DNA of 64,000 nucleotides from an uncultured Fimbriimonadales bacterium (GCA_937992175.1 CALKLF010000012.1:1-64000), one strand, 5' to 3'; counted from the first letter of the stretch, positions 25,907 through 34,552 are shown. Notes: a model not told the origin generated them from the sequence alone. A program made the numbers and translations.

Positions 25907-27211
25907 CTACGCTACCAGTCCATAGAGCTGCTGGAGGGTCTCCTCAAAAGCGGGTTGCTCGTCGCGGCTCTGACACAGAAACGCGCGAATGGCGTCGATT
26001 CGAGCCACCGCCTCATCCACCAGCGGGTTCGCGCCCTGCTGATACGCGCCGATTGCGATGAGATCCTCGGCGTCGCGATAGGCGGCGAGCAGCTGGCGCA
26101 AGCGGTTCGCCGCCCGCTGGTGTTCTGGCGAGACGATGTTCGGCATCACGCGCGAGAGGCTCGCCAGCACATCGATGGGCGGGTAGTGTCCCTGCTGTGT
26201 GAGCGTGCGCGACAGCACGATGTGTCCGTCCAGAATCGCCCGCGCCGTGTCGGCAATCGGGTCGTTCAGGTCGTCGCCGTCCACCAGTACGGTGTAGATG
26301 CCGGTGATACTGCCCCGAACGCTGTTGCCTGCGCGCTCCAGCAGGCGGGGCATCAGGGCAAACACGGAGGGCGTGTAGCCGCGCGCGGCGGGCGGTTCCC
26401 CTGCGGATAGCCCAATCTCGCGCTGGGCCATCGCCAGCCGCGTCAGCGAGTCCATCATCAGCACCACCTGTTTGCCCTGATCGCGAAAATACTCGGCAAT
26501 CGCCGTCGTGGTAAATGCCGCCTTCTGACGCACAATCGCGGGCTGGTCGGAAGTGGCGACCACCAGCACCGAACGCTGTAAGCCCTCCTCGCCGAGGCTG
26601 TCTTCAATAAACTCGCGCACTTCGCGTCCGCGCTCGCCAATCAGCGCAATCACATTCACTTCGGCGGTCGTGTTGCGGGCAATCATGCCCATCAGGGTAC
26701 TTTTACCGACGCCGCTTCCTGCGAAGATACCGATTCGTTGTCCGCAGGCGCAGGTGAGTAGCGCGTCGATAGCGCGCACGCCCAGCGGCAGCGGTGTGCG
26801 CAGCGGGGGACGCTCCAGCGCAGGGGGCGCATCGGCAAGCAGCGGGTAGCGCGTCGCGATAGGAGGCGCGGGCTTACCGTCCATCGGGTTGCCCAGTCCA
26901 TCCAGCACCCGCCCCAGCAGCGCGTCCGAGACGCCCACCGAGGCGGTCTGGCGCGTGGGGATGACCTCGCTGCCCGGTGCAACGCCCGTCAACTCGCCCA
27001 ACGGCGTGAGCAGCGTGCGCCCGTTCCGAAAGCCGACCACCTCCACCTGCAACGGCGTCTCCCGACGCCCCCGCTCAATCAGGCAAATCTCGCCTAACTT
27101 CGCGGGCGGTCCCTGCGACTCGATGAGCAACCCGACCGCTCCAACAACGCGCCCATGCACGCGTACAGGGTCCGCATGGCGCACCGCCTCCTTCACCGCC
27201 TGCCAGTTCAC
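25907..27211 (-). CDS. fliI: Flagellum-specific ATPase FliI
   Basis: The protein has 434 residues, standard length. It is the F1-beta-like ATPase that energises flagellar type III export. Walker A GSGVGKSTLMG, the FliI/YscN segment IALIGERGREVREFIED, and MMDSLTRLAMAQREIGL with the following GEPPAARGYTPSVF are all present. The start is GTG at 27209-27211, weakly supported by AGGGA. Other export genes (flhA, fliH, fliJ) are not adjacent, so flagellar genes are dispersed here. It is convergent with the ceramidase-like gene with 1 nt between the stops. Confidence 0.95.
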   Translation of the reverse strand: MNWQAVKEAVRHADPVRVHGRVVGAVGLLIESQGPPAKLGEICLIERGRRETPLQVEVVGFRNGRTLLTPLGELTGVAPGSEVIPTRQTASVGVSDALLGRVLDGLGNPMDGKPAPPIATRYPLLADAPPALERPPLRTPLPLGVRAIDALLTCACGQRIGIFAGSGVGKSTLMGMIARNTTAEVNVIALIGERGREVREFIEDSLGEEGLQRSVLVVATSDQPAIVRQKAAFTTTAIAEYFRDQGKQVVLMMDSLTRLAMAQREIGLSAGEPPAARGYTPSVFALMPRLLERAGNSVRGSITGIYTVLVDGDDLNDPIADTARAILDGHIVLSRTLTQQGHYPPIDVLASLSRVMPNIVSPEHQRAANRLRQLLAAYRDAEDLIAIGAYQQGANPLVDEAVARIDAIRAFLCQSRDEQPAFEETLQQLYGLVA

Positions 27212-27251
27212 ATCCCTGATTGTCGGCAGACGCGAGCGAACCCTTTATCGG

Positions 27252-28211
27252 CTATCCTGCTGTGGGAAACGGATAGACTCGATACTCGTGTTCAAACGAG
27301 CCGTCGTCGTAGAGGTCAATCAAGCCCCAGCCGGGCGGCGTCTGATGGTAGTTTCCGCGCCACCATCCCCCGCTCACCGCGCCGTCGCAAATGTAGGTCA
27401 CATTATTGTAAACCACGCGGTCGAACAGGTGGATGTGCCCACTGAGGCAGAGCTTTACATTTTTATACTGGTAAAACAGCTCCACGACACGCCGTGCGTC
27501 GATATGCACCCATGCGCCGGGCACAACCCAGTCGCCCGACTTCTCGTTGTCGCCGTCAAAGAGGGCGCACGCGGCGACAATCGGCTGATGAGACAACACC
27601 AGAATCGGCGTCGTGGGCGGCGTGCGCTGCAACTCGGCTTTGAGCCACTCGAACTGCTCGTCATCGAGGCGCGCCTTGTAGTCGTTTCCATGCGGGAAGG
27701 TTCCATCCAGCACGATAAATTTCCAGCCCGCTTGTTCGAAGCTGTAATACGGCTTCTCCAGCTCGTACAGCTCCATAATCCACTTTTTGCCGTACTTCGG
27801 CTCGTTGCCCGTGCAGCCGCTGCGCTCCTTATTCCAGCCCCACACATCGTGATTGCCGATGCAGTGTCGGATGGGGATATCGATGCGCTCCTTGATGATG
27901 CGTCCCCACAGGTCGAACAGGGTTTTGGCGCGCGCCTCGTTCTGGGCGAACACATCGGAGACGGCGTCACCGCCGTTCAAAATCAGGTCAGGGCGGGGCT
28001 GAGTTTCGTAAATCGTCTGCAGACAGTTGAAAAAGCCGCGCACGGAAATTCCCTCAGGGGCGATGTGGAAATCGGTGATGTGGGCAATGCGCAATACTCG
28101 CTTACGCTGGGGGTTGGCGTCCATCGTGCTGCGCAGGGTGAACCACGCCGCTGCGCCCAGAGTCGCCGTACCGAGTCCTTTCAGTAACTCGCGTCGCGTT
28201 AAGTGTTCCAT
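27252..28211 (-). CDS. Calcineurin-like metallophosphoesterase with twin-arginine signal
   Basis: The protein has 319 residues. The N-terminus TRRELLKGLGTATLGAAAW is a Tat signal. The dimetal phosphoesterase motifs appear in order: D-x-H (ITDFHI), GGD (LILNGGDAV), GNHD (HCIGNHDVWG), the LSHQP histidine and SGHIH. It is therefore an exported phosphoesterase folded before export, substrate unknown. I use the second ATG (28209-28211), because GGAGGAG sits 5 nt before it; the first ATG four codons earlier has no ribosome binding site. Confidence 0.85.
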   Translation of the reverse strand: MEHLTRRELLKGLGTATLGAAAWFTLRSTMDANPQRKRVLRIAHITDFHIAPEGISVRGFFNCLQTIYETQPRPDLILNGGDAVSDVFAQNEARAKTLFDLWGRIIKERIDIPIRHCIGNHDVWGWNKERSGCTGNEPKYGKKWIMELYELEKPYYSFEQAGWKFIVLDGTFPHGNDYKARLDDEQFEWLKAELQRTPPTTPILVLSHQPIVAACALFDGDNEKSGDWVVPGAWVHIDARRVVELFYQYKNVKLCLSGHIHLFDRVVYNNVTYICDGAVSGGWWRGNYHQTPPGWGLIDLYDDGSFEHEYRVYPFPTAG

Positions 28212-28274
28212 CGGCTCCTCCATAATACCTGAAAATTACCTGCGGTTGTGTAAAAGGCGCGTTAAGGCGTTCGC

Positions 28275-28303
28275 TTGCCTTCCAATACACACTTGGGTAT
28301 ACT
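28275..28303 (+). promoter_or_regulatory. Sigma-70-type promoter with leaderless start
   Basis: TTGCCT (28275-28280), a 17-nt spacer and GGG-TATACT (box at 28298-28303) form a good promoter. The ATG at 28313 follows after 9 nt, so the transcript would begin at or a few bases before the start codon. Confidence 0.65.
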
Positions 28304-28312
28304 GAATTTGCG

Positions 28313-28609
28313 ATGCGACGCTGGGCGATACGCGCGGCGCAGTGGCTGAGCCTGCTGTGGGCGACCATGTTCCTTTCGGTCAGCCTGCTGCATCCGCTCA
28401 CGCATAGCCCACTGCAGGCGCAGCATGGCGACTGTCTGGCGTGCGTGCTGCAAAAAACGCCTGCGCCCGAGCCGCCCACGCTGCACGACGCGCTCCACTC
28501 GCCCGTCATCTACTGGAGCGATCAGCAACCGCTTCTCAACGCCGATAGTGTAATCCACTGTGACGACTCCGCAGTTCAACCCCTCGTTCCCCGCGCCCCG
28601 CCTGCCTGA
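28313..28609 (+). CDS. Small membrane-anchored protein with a C-x-x-C motif
   Basis: The 98-residue protein has a single hydrophobic helix at about 7-27 (AAQWLSLLWATMFLSVSLL), then HPLTHSPLQAQHGDCLACVL with two cysteines and several histidines, then a Pro-rich tail. It looks like a small exported metal- or redox-linked protein, but I recognise no family. A well-formed promoter puts the start of transcription almost on the ATG. The His/Asp-rich secreted genes at 28718 and 29672 follow on the same strand, and the four genes may act together. Confidence 0.55.
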   Translation: MRRWAIRAAQWLSLLWATMFLSVSLLHPLTHSPLQAQHGDCLACVLQKTPAPEPPTLHDALHSPVIYWSDQQPLLNADSVIHCDDSAVQPLVPRAPPA

Positions 28610-28717
28610 GCTGTAACCTCTTTGTTTTCTCCTCTGAAGATGCGTCTTTGCGCGTCTTGTTTACGCTAACATCACGATTCACGCATGCCCTCACGGGCGT
28701 TTCAGGAGGTTCGAGCA

Positions 28718-29647
28718 ATGAAAACGGCGGTATCGGTCGCGCTTATCGGATTAACTCTGGGCGTCTCTGTGGCGCAACATGACGATGACCTGCTGTTCGG
28801 CAGGGACGGCAATCGGGTGGAGATTATCCAGCCGCAGCCGCACCCGATTCGGCAGATGTCCAGTGTACTGGGCAGGTTCATTCTCGATGTGGGGATGGAC
28901 TTCTATTTTGACTACAACACGGGGCTGCCCGATCTGCAGTTCTGCCGGGTGCAGCAGGTGTGGATTTCGCCGGGCTTGGTCGGCTCCAAGTCGGGCTTTG
29001 GGAATGTGTTTTGCGAGTCGGGCTGCAGCAACTTTTTCAACCTGCCCACCAACAACACGCCGCACCACCACTTTATCTTTGCCGCGCCGTCGCCTGGCGT
29101 GTATGTGTGGGATGTGCAGGGCGTGAACGCTGTGGCGCGTGGGGGTGTAGCCCTGCAGGATATGCCCTACGCCTATCGTGTGTATATGGTGGCGGGCAAC
29201 CCGCTGCGCCTGTTCGGAACCGTGCAACCTGCGCAGGGCTATCAGGGCAACCTGTACGACCTGCGCCTGACCGTGCAGCTGCGACAGGGCGGCAACGCGC
29301 TTGCAACCAGCATGCTGCCCCCGAACCCTTCGGCGATACACCCTTACATGGTGGGCTTCAACCAGCCCGCGGGAACCTACACGGTGGTCGCCAAACTCAG
29401 CAAGCACCTCTCGCGGCGCGTCGATAACCTGAGTTTGTCGGGCGCGCGCGCCCAGAACTGGCAGTTCACGACACTGGGCGATGTGAACGGCGACGATGTG
29501 ATTGACGACGCCGACTTGCTGCAAATCCTGTTCGCGTTCGGCTCGACCGACGCCAATGCCGATGTCAACGGCGACGGCGTGGTCGACGACGCAGACTTGC
29601 TGGTCGTACTCTTCAACTTCGGCGCTGTCGGGGAGGGCGCCCAATAA
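28718..29647 (+). CDS. Secreted His/Asp-rich-start protein with dockerin-like tail
   Basis: The protein has 309 residues. A signal peptide (about 1-19) ends VSVAQ, and the mature end is HDDDLLFGRDG. The middle (about 55-170) is beta-rich with FDYNTGLPDLQFCRVQQVWISPGLVG, four or more cysteines and PHHHFIFAAPSPG. The last 60 residues are two dockerin-like calcium repeats (DVNGDDVIDDADLL, DVNGDGVVDDADLL). The middle is clearly related to the next gene (compare WISPGLVG with FISPNLVG). CAGGAGG precedes the ATG; an in-frame ATG 11 codons earlier lacks one. The general layout recalls the all3515-type Zur-regulated PEP-CTERM proteins, a tentative comparison. Confidence 0.65.
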   Translation: MKTAVSVALIGLTLGVSVAQHDDDLLFGRDGNRVEIIQPQPHPIRQMSSVLGRFILDVGMDFYFDYNTGLPDLQFCRVQQVWISPGLVGSKSGFGNVFCESGCSNFFNLPTNNTPHHHFIFAAPSPGVYVWDVQGVNAVARGGVALQDMPYAYRVYMVAGNPLRLFGTVQPAQGYQGNLYDLRLTVQLRQGGNALATSMLPPNPSAIHPYMVGFNQPAGTYTVVAKLSKHLSRRVDNLSLSGARAQNWQFTTLGDVNGDDVIDDADLLQILFAFGSTDANADVNGDGVVDDADLLVVLFNFGAVGEGAQ

Positions 29648-29671
29648 GTGCCCCCGAAAGGAGGATCAACC

Positions 29672-30292
29672 ATGAAACGCTTACCGACTCTTGGACTGAG
29701 CATCGCGCTCACGGCGCTGATGAGCATATCGTTCGCACAGGATGATCACGAGCACGAGGGCGACATCCATCTCGGCGTGATGGATGGCGCGGCAGCAGTG
29801 ATTGAGCCGCACGAACTCGCCGAGCCGCCCTACAAAATCGAGTATCGCTTCGAGGAACTGCTGCCGGGACTGTTCGGCGTGGATGTCGGCTGGGACTTCT
29901 ACTTTGAAGACGGCAGCTCCACGCCCCAGCTGCGCCAGGTAACGGTTCGGCAACTGTTTATCTCGCCTAACCTCGTGGGCGTCGTTGAGGGCGAGGAAGA
30001 TCCCGTCTTCGGCGACGGCTTGCCGGGTACCTGGACGCTCATCTTTGACCCGAACGACCCCGAAGCGGTGCATCAGCACATTATCTTCGCGAGCAATGTG
30101 CTGCCGACGGAGGAGAACCCGTTGGTGTTCCGCTTCCGCCTCGTGGACGCGGTTGCGTGGGACGGTACTGCGCTGAACAACTCGGTGGACTACACGCTGG
30201 AGTTTGTGCCCGAACCCGCAAGCCTGCTGGCGCTGGGCGCAGGGTTGGCAGGGCTGGTCGGGCTGCGCCGTCGGAAGGAGGTTCGCGCGTGA
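29672..30292 (+). CDS. PEP-CTERM secreted protein related to the preceding gene
   Basis: The protein has 206 residues. A signal peptide (about 1-21) is followed by DDHEHEGDIHLGVMDGAA, a metal-ligand-rich start. The beta-rich body includes VGWDFYFEDGSSTPQLRQV and a VHQHIIFAS motif. The end VPEPASLLALGAGLAGLVGLRRRKE is a full PEP-CTERM signal: motif, helix and basic tail. Such proteins are processed by exosortase; no exosortase gene is in the window. The body is paralogous to that of the 28718 protein, so one fold is anchored in two ways: dockerin repeats in one, PEP-CTERM in the other. AAAGGAGG precedes the ATG. Confidence 0.8.
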   Translation: MKRLPTLGLSIALTALMSISFAQDDHEHEGDIHLGVMDGAAAVIEPHELAEPPYKIEYRFEELLPGLFGVDVGWDFYFEDGSSTPQLRQVTVRQLFISPNLVGVVEGEEDPVFGDGLPGTWTLIFDPNDPEAVHQHIIFASNVLPTEENPLVFRFRLVDAVAWDGTALNNSVDYTLEFVPEPASLLALGAGLAGLVGLRRRKEVRA

Positions 30293-30690
30293 AGGTCGCG
30301 TATGTGTTCATCACGCCGCGTGCAGCGACCTACAAGCTGGGGCAGATGATTCTGCCCCAGCTGGAGGCAGGCGTTCACGGTGTGGAGGTTGTCGGGATGT
30401 TCTTCTTCGATGACAACGCCTTTGTGTTGCGCCAAGGCGACCCGATTGGAGAGCGGCTCGCCAAAATTGCGAAGGAGAAGAACATCCTGCTGATGATTTG
30501 CGACGCCTGCGCGCTGGAGCGCAACCTGGCGCAAGGCGAGCTGCGCTGGTGCAACCCCGACGGTACTGGGCGTACTACTCCTGGCGAGTGCGTGCCCGTG
30601 AACACTGTGGAAGGCGTGCAGGTGGGCTGTTTTCCTGACCTGTACGCCGCGCTGGCGGGCAACCCGCCTGACCAGGTGATTTCGCTCTGA
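30289..30690 (+). CDS. DsrE-family-like cytoplasmic protein
   Basis: The protein has 133 residues. It starts VKVAYVFITPRAATYKLGQMILPQLEAG and continues with VEVVGMFFFDDNAF, a DsrE/YchN-like sulfur-relay fold. Cysteines occur in MICDACALERNLA and at three later positions, including VGCFPDLYAAL, resembling proteins described as DsrE-related SaoD. The GTG start overlaps the PEP-CTERM stop (GTGA), and AAGGAGG lies upstream, so it is translationally coupled to the surface protein genes. No export signal is seen. A role in sulfur or metal redox chemistry linked to the exported neighbours is inferred. Confidence 0.65.
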   Translation: MKVAYVFITPRAATYKLGQMILPQLEAGVHGVEVVGMFFFDDNAFVLRQGDPIGERLAKIAKEKNILLMICDACALERNLAQGELRWCNPDGTGRTTPGECVPVNTVEGVQVGCFPDLYAALAGNPPDQVISL

Positions 30691-30695
30691 TTATG

Positions 30696-30837
30696 GCTTG
30701 GGCGTCCTCGCCCAAGCATATAAACTGTGGCTTGGACATTCCTGTCCAAGCACAGACGCACGGACAGGAATGTCCGTGCTACAAAAGTGGCTGGGTCATT
30801 GCTGTCCGTACTCGTGGCAGGGGCGTCGCGCCCCTGC
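30696..30837. repeat. Array of four small hairpins with 9-bp arms
   Basis: Perfect hairpins lie at 30696-30717 (GCTTGGGCG-TCCT-CGCCCAAGC), 30730-30751 (GCTTGGACA-TTCC-TGTCCAAGC), 30758-30779 (GCACGGACA-GGAA-TGTCCGTGC) and 30817-30837 (GCAGGGGCG-TCG-CGCCCCTGC). The arms differ but stay fully paired. No coding is visible here. Confidence 0.85.
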
Positions 30838-30864
30838 AGAGTTATGCAACTCATGTTGCCGCCT

Positions 30865-30963
30865 ACTGGCTTTGAGTGGGCGAGATTCCTCGCTCCGCTC
30901 GGAATGACAAGACGGTTTTCGCCAAAATGAACTTGTCATTCCGAGCCGAAGGCACGGAATCTC
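30865..30963. repeat. GGAATGACA inverted repeat (REP-like)
   Basis: The left arm begins at 30882 with GCGAGATTCCTCGC and the inverted right arm ends GGAATCTCAACG near 30965. The outer flank 30865-30881 carries the conserved tail also seen at 16683 and 46193. Confidence 0.75.
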
Positions 30964-31022
30964 AACGCAGGGACAAGCGGAGCAGGAGCGGATTGCATCC
31001 GCGATTACAGAGAGGTACAACC

Positions 31023-31700
31023 ATGCGAAGATCGGGCTTTACACTGATTGAACTATTGGTCGTCATCGCCATTATCGCTATCCTGGCGGCGATCCTGTTT
31101 CCTGTGTTCGCACAGGCGCGAGAAAAGGCGCGGCAGACCCAGTGTCTGAGCAATATGCGTCAGATGGGGCTTGCCGTGCAGATGTATCTGCAGGACTACG
31201 AGGAGCGGTTCCCGCTCGACAGCCACACGGGGTCGGGCGCGTACTGGACATGGCTGTTCACGCTGGAGCCGTACACCAAGACGCGCCTGCTGTACCGCTG
31301 TCCCAGCGACCCCAGTCGCAACTGGGAGCAACCCCTGCCGGGTCAGCGCACCCCGCGCCGCGTGTCCTACGGAACCAACTTCTGGATGCTGCCCAGACTC
31401 TGGGGCGAGCAGGACTGCCTTGGCTATAACAGCCTCGCGTCCATCGTATCGCCCGCTAATACCATCTACATCGCGGAGGTGAAAGAGAACACCACCATCG
31501 ACCACTACCATCCGGGCGCATGGCGCTTCCCGAACGAGTGCAGCAGCGTCTACTACATCGAACCGCAGCAGGAACTCGCGATGTTCTGGCACAGCGGCGG
31601 GACGAACTACACCTATGTCGACGGACACACAAAATGGCATCGCTTCGAGCAGACCTGGACGCCTGACGGGAGCGTGGATCGGTATGACCCTCGACGATAA
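31023..31700 (+). CDS. DUF1559-type prepilin-like protein
   Basis: The protein has 225 residues. The class III prepilin leader is [12 protein letters not shown], cleaved after the Gly, followed by the same helix and [17 protein letters not shown] as in the protein at 3559. The body has RCPSDPSRN and a terminal [18 protein letters not shown] in place of the usual H-x9-DG, with the histidine kept. AGAGAGG stands before ATG 31023; the longer frame upstream runs through a REP repeat. It probably joins a pseudopilus or surface fibre. recJ begins 18 nt later but has its own promoter box. Confidence 0.8.
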   Translation: MRRSGFTLIELLVVIAIIAILAAILFPVFAQAREKARQTQCLSNMRQMGLAVQMYLQDYEERFPLDSHTGSGAYWTWLFTLEPYTKTRLLYRCPSDPSRNWEQPLPGQRTPRRVSYGTNFWMLPRLWGEQDCLGYNSLASIVSPANTIYIAEVKENTTIDHYHPGAWRFPNECSSVYYIEPQQELAMFWHSGGTNYTYVDGHTKWHRFEQTWTPDGSVDRYDPRR

Positions 31701-31702
31701 CA

Positions 31703-31710
31703 GGTACACT
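31703..31710 (+). promoter_or_regulatory. -10 box of recJ, leaderless arrangement
   Basis: GG-TACACT ends 8 nt before ATG 31719; there is no Shine-Dalgarno sequence. Confidence 0.5.
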
Positions 31711-31718
31711 TTTACTCA

Positions 31719-33422
31719 ATGTCCCGTTATCGATGGTGTGTTCGACCGACGGATAAAGCGAAAGCGGAGCGGCTGGCGCAGGAGCTGAACCTCAGCCAGA
31801 CCACCGCGAGTTTACTGGTTGCGCGAGGGTATACGGAGCCTGAGGACGCCTATCGGTTCCTGAACCCGTCGTTGCGCGATTTAGCCGACCCAAGCTTGCT
31901 GCCCGATATCGAACCCGCTGTGCGGCGCTTGGCGCAAGCGGTGGAGCGCAAGGAGCCTGTGTTAGTCTACGGCGATTACGACGCCGACGGGGTGACCTCC
32001 ACCGCGCTTTGGCTGACCACCCTGCGCAAACTGGGGGTTCCCGCCGAGCCGTATGTGCCTCATCGCGAACGGGAGGGCTACGACCTGCACCCGAACGCGA
32101 TTGAAGCGGCGCAGGGGATAGGCGCGCGCCTCGTGCTAACCTGCGATTGCGGCGTGCGCGCTCACGACGCCGTGAACGCCCTCAACGCCGCGGGACTGGA
32201 AGTCGTGATTACCGACCACCACGAGCCAGGCGACCGCCTGCCGAACGCGCTCGCCGTCGTGAACCCCAAACGCGCCGATTCGCAATACCCATTCCGCGAG
32301 CTGAGCGGCGTGGGCGTATCGTTCCGCGTGGCGGAGGCGTTATTACGCGAGCGCAACCTGCCCCGCAACGGCTTCTACGAAACGATGCTTGAACTCGTGG
32401 CGATTGGCACGGTCGCTGATGTGATGCCCATCGTCGGCGAAAATCGCGTGCTGGTCAGATACGGGCTGGAGCAACTCCATCAGACGAAGCGCGAGGGGCT
32501 GAAATCGCTCAAGCAGGTCGCACAAATCAGGCGCAAGCCCACCCCCCGTGATGTCGGCTACGCGATTGGTCCTCGCCTGAACGCCGCGGGACGCCTCGAA
32601 GACGCCCGCCTCGCGTTGCAACTCCTGCTGGAGGAAGACGCGCAGAAGGCGATGCGCATCGCAGAGACGCTGGACAGGCACAACCGCGAGCGACAGAAAT
32701 ATCAGGAAGACGCCGTCAGAGAGGCAATTGCGCAGGTGGAGAGCGAAGGGCAGACCCGCCACCGCGCGCTGGTGGTGTATTCCACGAACTGGCATCATGG
32801 GATTGTGGGGCTGGTGGCGGGTAAACTGATGAACCGCTATTATCGCCCTGTCGCCGCCGTGACGATTGAGCCAGAAGTGGGCATCGCACGCGGCTCGATG
32901 CGCAGCATCCCCGAACTGAACCTCACGCAGCTGCTTGCCGTGATGAAGCCGATTTGCACCAAATGCGGTGGGCACGCCGCCGCAGGTGGGTTCGCAGTAC
33001 CCCTGGAGCAGTTCGACGCCCTGCGCCAAACGATTGTCGAGTTCGCCAACCAGCGACTGACCGACGCAGACCTCATCCCGACGCTGGAGATCGACCAGAC
33101 GCTGGAGGCGCACGCCGTCACGATGCGCCTGATTCAGGAGCTGAACCTGATGGAGCCGTTCGGCAACGGCAACGAGCGTCCCCTGTTCCTGTGTCGGGGC
33201 GTGGAGGTGGTGGGCAGCCGAACCAACAGGGATGGCAGGCATCTCTTTCTCAAGGTGCGCAGCGAGGGGAGCATCGTCCACGACGCCGTACTGTGGGACG
33301 GCGGCGACTACCCCATCGAACCCGGCGCGATACTCGACCTCGTGTTTGACCCTGAGGAGGATACCTACACTGGCTACGGCGCTGTGCGCTGGGTCATCAA
33401 AGACTTCGAAGAGGTGAGTTAG
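31719..33422 (+). CDS. recJ: Single-stranded-DNA-specific exonuclease RecJ
   Basis: The protein has 567 residues, normal for RecJ. The DHH phosphoesterase motifs are present: VYGDYDADGVTSTALW near 84-99, CDCGV, TDHHEPG near 165, then the DHHA1 region with HHGIVGLVAGKL and GGHAAAGGF. A C-terminal OB-like domain follows (FLCRGVEVVGSR onward). It degrades single-stranded DNA 5' to 3' in recombination and mismatch repair. The gene starts 8 nt after GG-TACACT and appears leaderless. Confidence 0.95.
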   Translation: MSRYRWCVRPTDKAKAERLAQELNLSQTTASLLVARGYTEPEDAYRFLNPSLRDLADPSLLPDIEPAVRRLAQAVERKEPVLVYGDYDADGVTSTALWLTTLRKLGVPAEPYVPHREREGYDLHPNAIEAAQGIGARLVLTCDCGVRAHDAVNALNAAGLEVVITDHHEPGDRLPNALAVVNPKRADSQYPFRELSGVGVSFRVAEALLRERNLPRNGFYETMLELVAIGTVADVMPIVGENRVLVRYGLEQLHQTKREGLKSLKQVAQIRRKPTPRDVGYAIGPRLNAAGRLEDARLALQLLLEEDAQKAMRIAETLDRHNRERQKYQEDAVREAIAQVESEGQTRHRALVVYSTNWHHGIVGLVAGKLMNRYYRPVAAVTIEPEVGIARGSMRSIPELNLTQLLAVMKPICTKCGGHAAAGGFAVPLEQFDALRQTIVEFANQRLTDADLIPTLEIDQTLEAHAVTMRLIQELNLMEPFGNGNERPLFLCRGVEVVGSRTNRDGRHLFLKVRSEGSIVHDAVLWDGGDYPIEPGAILDLVFDPEEDTYTGYGAVRWVIKDFEEVS

Positions 33423-33473
33423 CGCGGGCTGTGAGTTATATCAGTTATCGTCTCCTTTCCTGCTGTTCTTTCT

Positions 33474-33805
33474 CCCCCCCTCCCGACCTCCCCCACGAAC
33501 GGGGGAGGCGTCGCGGCTGCCCGCCGTGTGCGCTCCCTCCTCGCTTGCGGGGAGGGCTGGGGTGGGGGGTGGCTTTGGCGCAGGCGTGGGGGCAAAAAGG
33601 GACGACTTAACATTTGAAGCACTTACCGATCAGGTTTTCAAGTCTCGTGTGTCGTCGGCGGAGACACCGACGAATTGCGACAACTGAAATCCCATTTGAT
33701 ATAACAAGTTGATTTTTGCGCAAGCCTCGCTATGATTCTGAGCGGAGCGAGGAATCTCGCCAGCCCAAGATCGATAGTCAGCAACTTCGGTTATTATAAC
33801 GAGCA
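33474..33805. repeat. Mosaic of intergenic repeats, including a MITE-like element at 33624-33701
   Basis: C/G-rich palindromic sequence (33474-33590) ends in a right terminus of the AAGTCCCTC family (around 33602-33623). A TACCGATCAGG...CAAGTC element (33624-33701) abuts it directly and encloses a GTCGGCGGAGACACCGAC hairpin. A single GGAATGACA-type arm (33731-33760) with the AGCAACTTCGG tail follows. Nothing codes here. Confidence 0.6.
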
Positions 33806-33930
33806 AATCCCTACCCGGTCTCTGCACGAAAGGATCGAGGCGCAACTTGCCCGAATTCGGGTCAAATTCGCCCCAAAATCCCTCGAAGTTTAGCAGGAAT
33901 CCAGCATGGCGTCAGGTAAATTAGGCACAA

Positions 33931-33948
33931 CACAGGTGATGACCTGTG
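33931..33948. promoter_or_regulatory. Perfect palindrome CACAGGT-GATG-ACCTGTG
   Basis: The 7-bp arms are exact and the 4-nt spacer is short. It lies 23 nt upstream of ATG 33972 and just before the GGAGGGAGG ribosome binding site. It could be a repressor operator or an mRNA hairpin controlling the small basic protein gene. Confidence 0.5.
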
Positions 33949-33971
33949 AATCCATCCATAGGAGGGAGGCT

Positions 33972-34163
33972 ATGCAATTCTACAGCGTGAAAGAGCGCAA
34001 GATGGTCGATGTACCTGACAATCAGGTGAAGACCCAGAAGTATGAGCGCACCACCAAGTCGGGCAAGAAGCAGGTGCGCTACGCCCTGAAAGCCGAGTAC
34101 AACGGACAGAAGCTCACGAAGTTCGTTGACGAGGCGACCTACAAGAAGTTCGGCGGGAAGTAA
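33972..34163 (+). CDS. Small basic protein of unknown function
   Basis: The protein has 63 residues: MQFYSVKERKMVDVPDNQVK, then a lysine-rich centre, then YALKAEYNGQKLTKFVDEATYKKFGGK. It is highly charged and compact, with alternating beta-strand character. The strong ribosome binding site (GGAGGGAGG) and a strong terminator suggest a highly expressed single gene. I recognise no Pfam family with certainty; small lysine-rich proteins with a YALK-like core occur widely in related phyla. Possible nucleic-acid binding is inferred from charge only. Confidence 0.7.
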   Translation: MQFYSVKERKMVDVPDNQVKTQKYERTTKSGKKQVRYALKAEYNGQKLTKFVDEATYKKFGGK

Positions 34164-34180
34164 GGGCGACTCTCTTCGGA

Positions 34181-34222
34181 GCCCCCCGCCCCCTCGCGTG
34201 GGCACGGGGGGCTTCCTGCTTT
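34181..34222 (+). terminator. Intrinsic terminator-like hairpin
   Basis: AGCCCCCCG (34181-34189) pairs exactly with CGGGGGGCT (34206-34214), followed by TCCTGCTTTG. It ends the small basic protein gene. Confidence 0.65.
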
Positions 34223-34227
34223 GTAGG

Positions 34228-34260
34228 GCGCGAGTTTCCTCGCTCCGCTCGGAATGACAA
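34228..34260. repeat. Single GGAATGACA-type arm
   Basis: GAGTTTCCTCGC...GGAATGACA, with no inverted partner nearby. It touches the start of the Uma2 remnant and may mark the truncation point. Confidence 0.6.
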
Positions 34261-34261
34261 A

Positions 34262-34552
34262 AAGGAGCGGCTGCCCGAAGGCAAGCCGCTCGCAGGGTTC
34301 ATTCAGGGTACGCCCGACCTCGCCGTGGAAGTCATCTCGCCTTCCGAAAAAAACCAACGACATCATGGAGAAAATCGGCGAATACTGCGAGTCAGGGACG
34401 CAGGAAGTGTGGCTCCTCTTTCCTAGCGCAAGCAGGTGCACCAGTACACGGTGTACCTCGAAGTGCAGGTGCTGAACGAGAACGATATTCTGAAAGGTGA
34501 GTCGATCCTGCCTGGCTTTGAGGTACGCTTGGGCGACCTGTTTGCTGAGTAG
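34262..34552 (+). pseudogene. Uma2-family (DUF820) endonuclease remnant
   Basis: Translated with two frame changes, the segment reads PLAGFIQGTPDLAVEVISPS, then TNDIMEKIGEYCESGTQEVWLLFP, then QYTVYLEVQVLNENDILKG and LPGFEVRLGDLFAE, ending at TAG 34550-34552. That is the PDLxVEVxSPS...K...YxxxGxxxVWxxxP core of Uma2/PD-(D/E)XK nucleases. The N-terminal 70 or so residues are missing and at least two frameshifts are present. From 34553 to 34690 no gene is seen. Confidence 0.8.
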
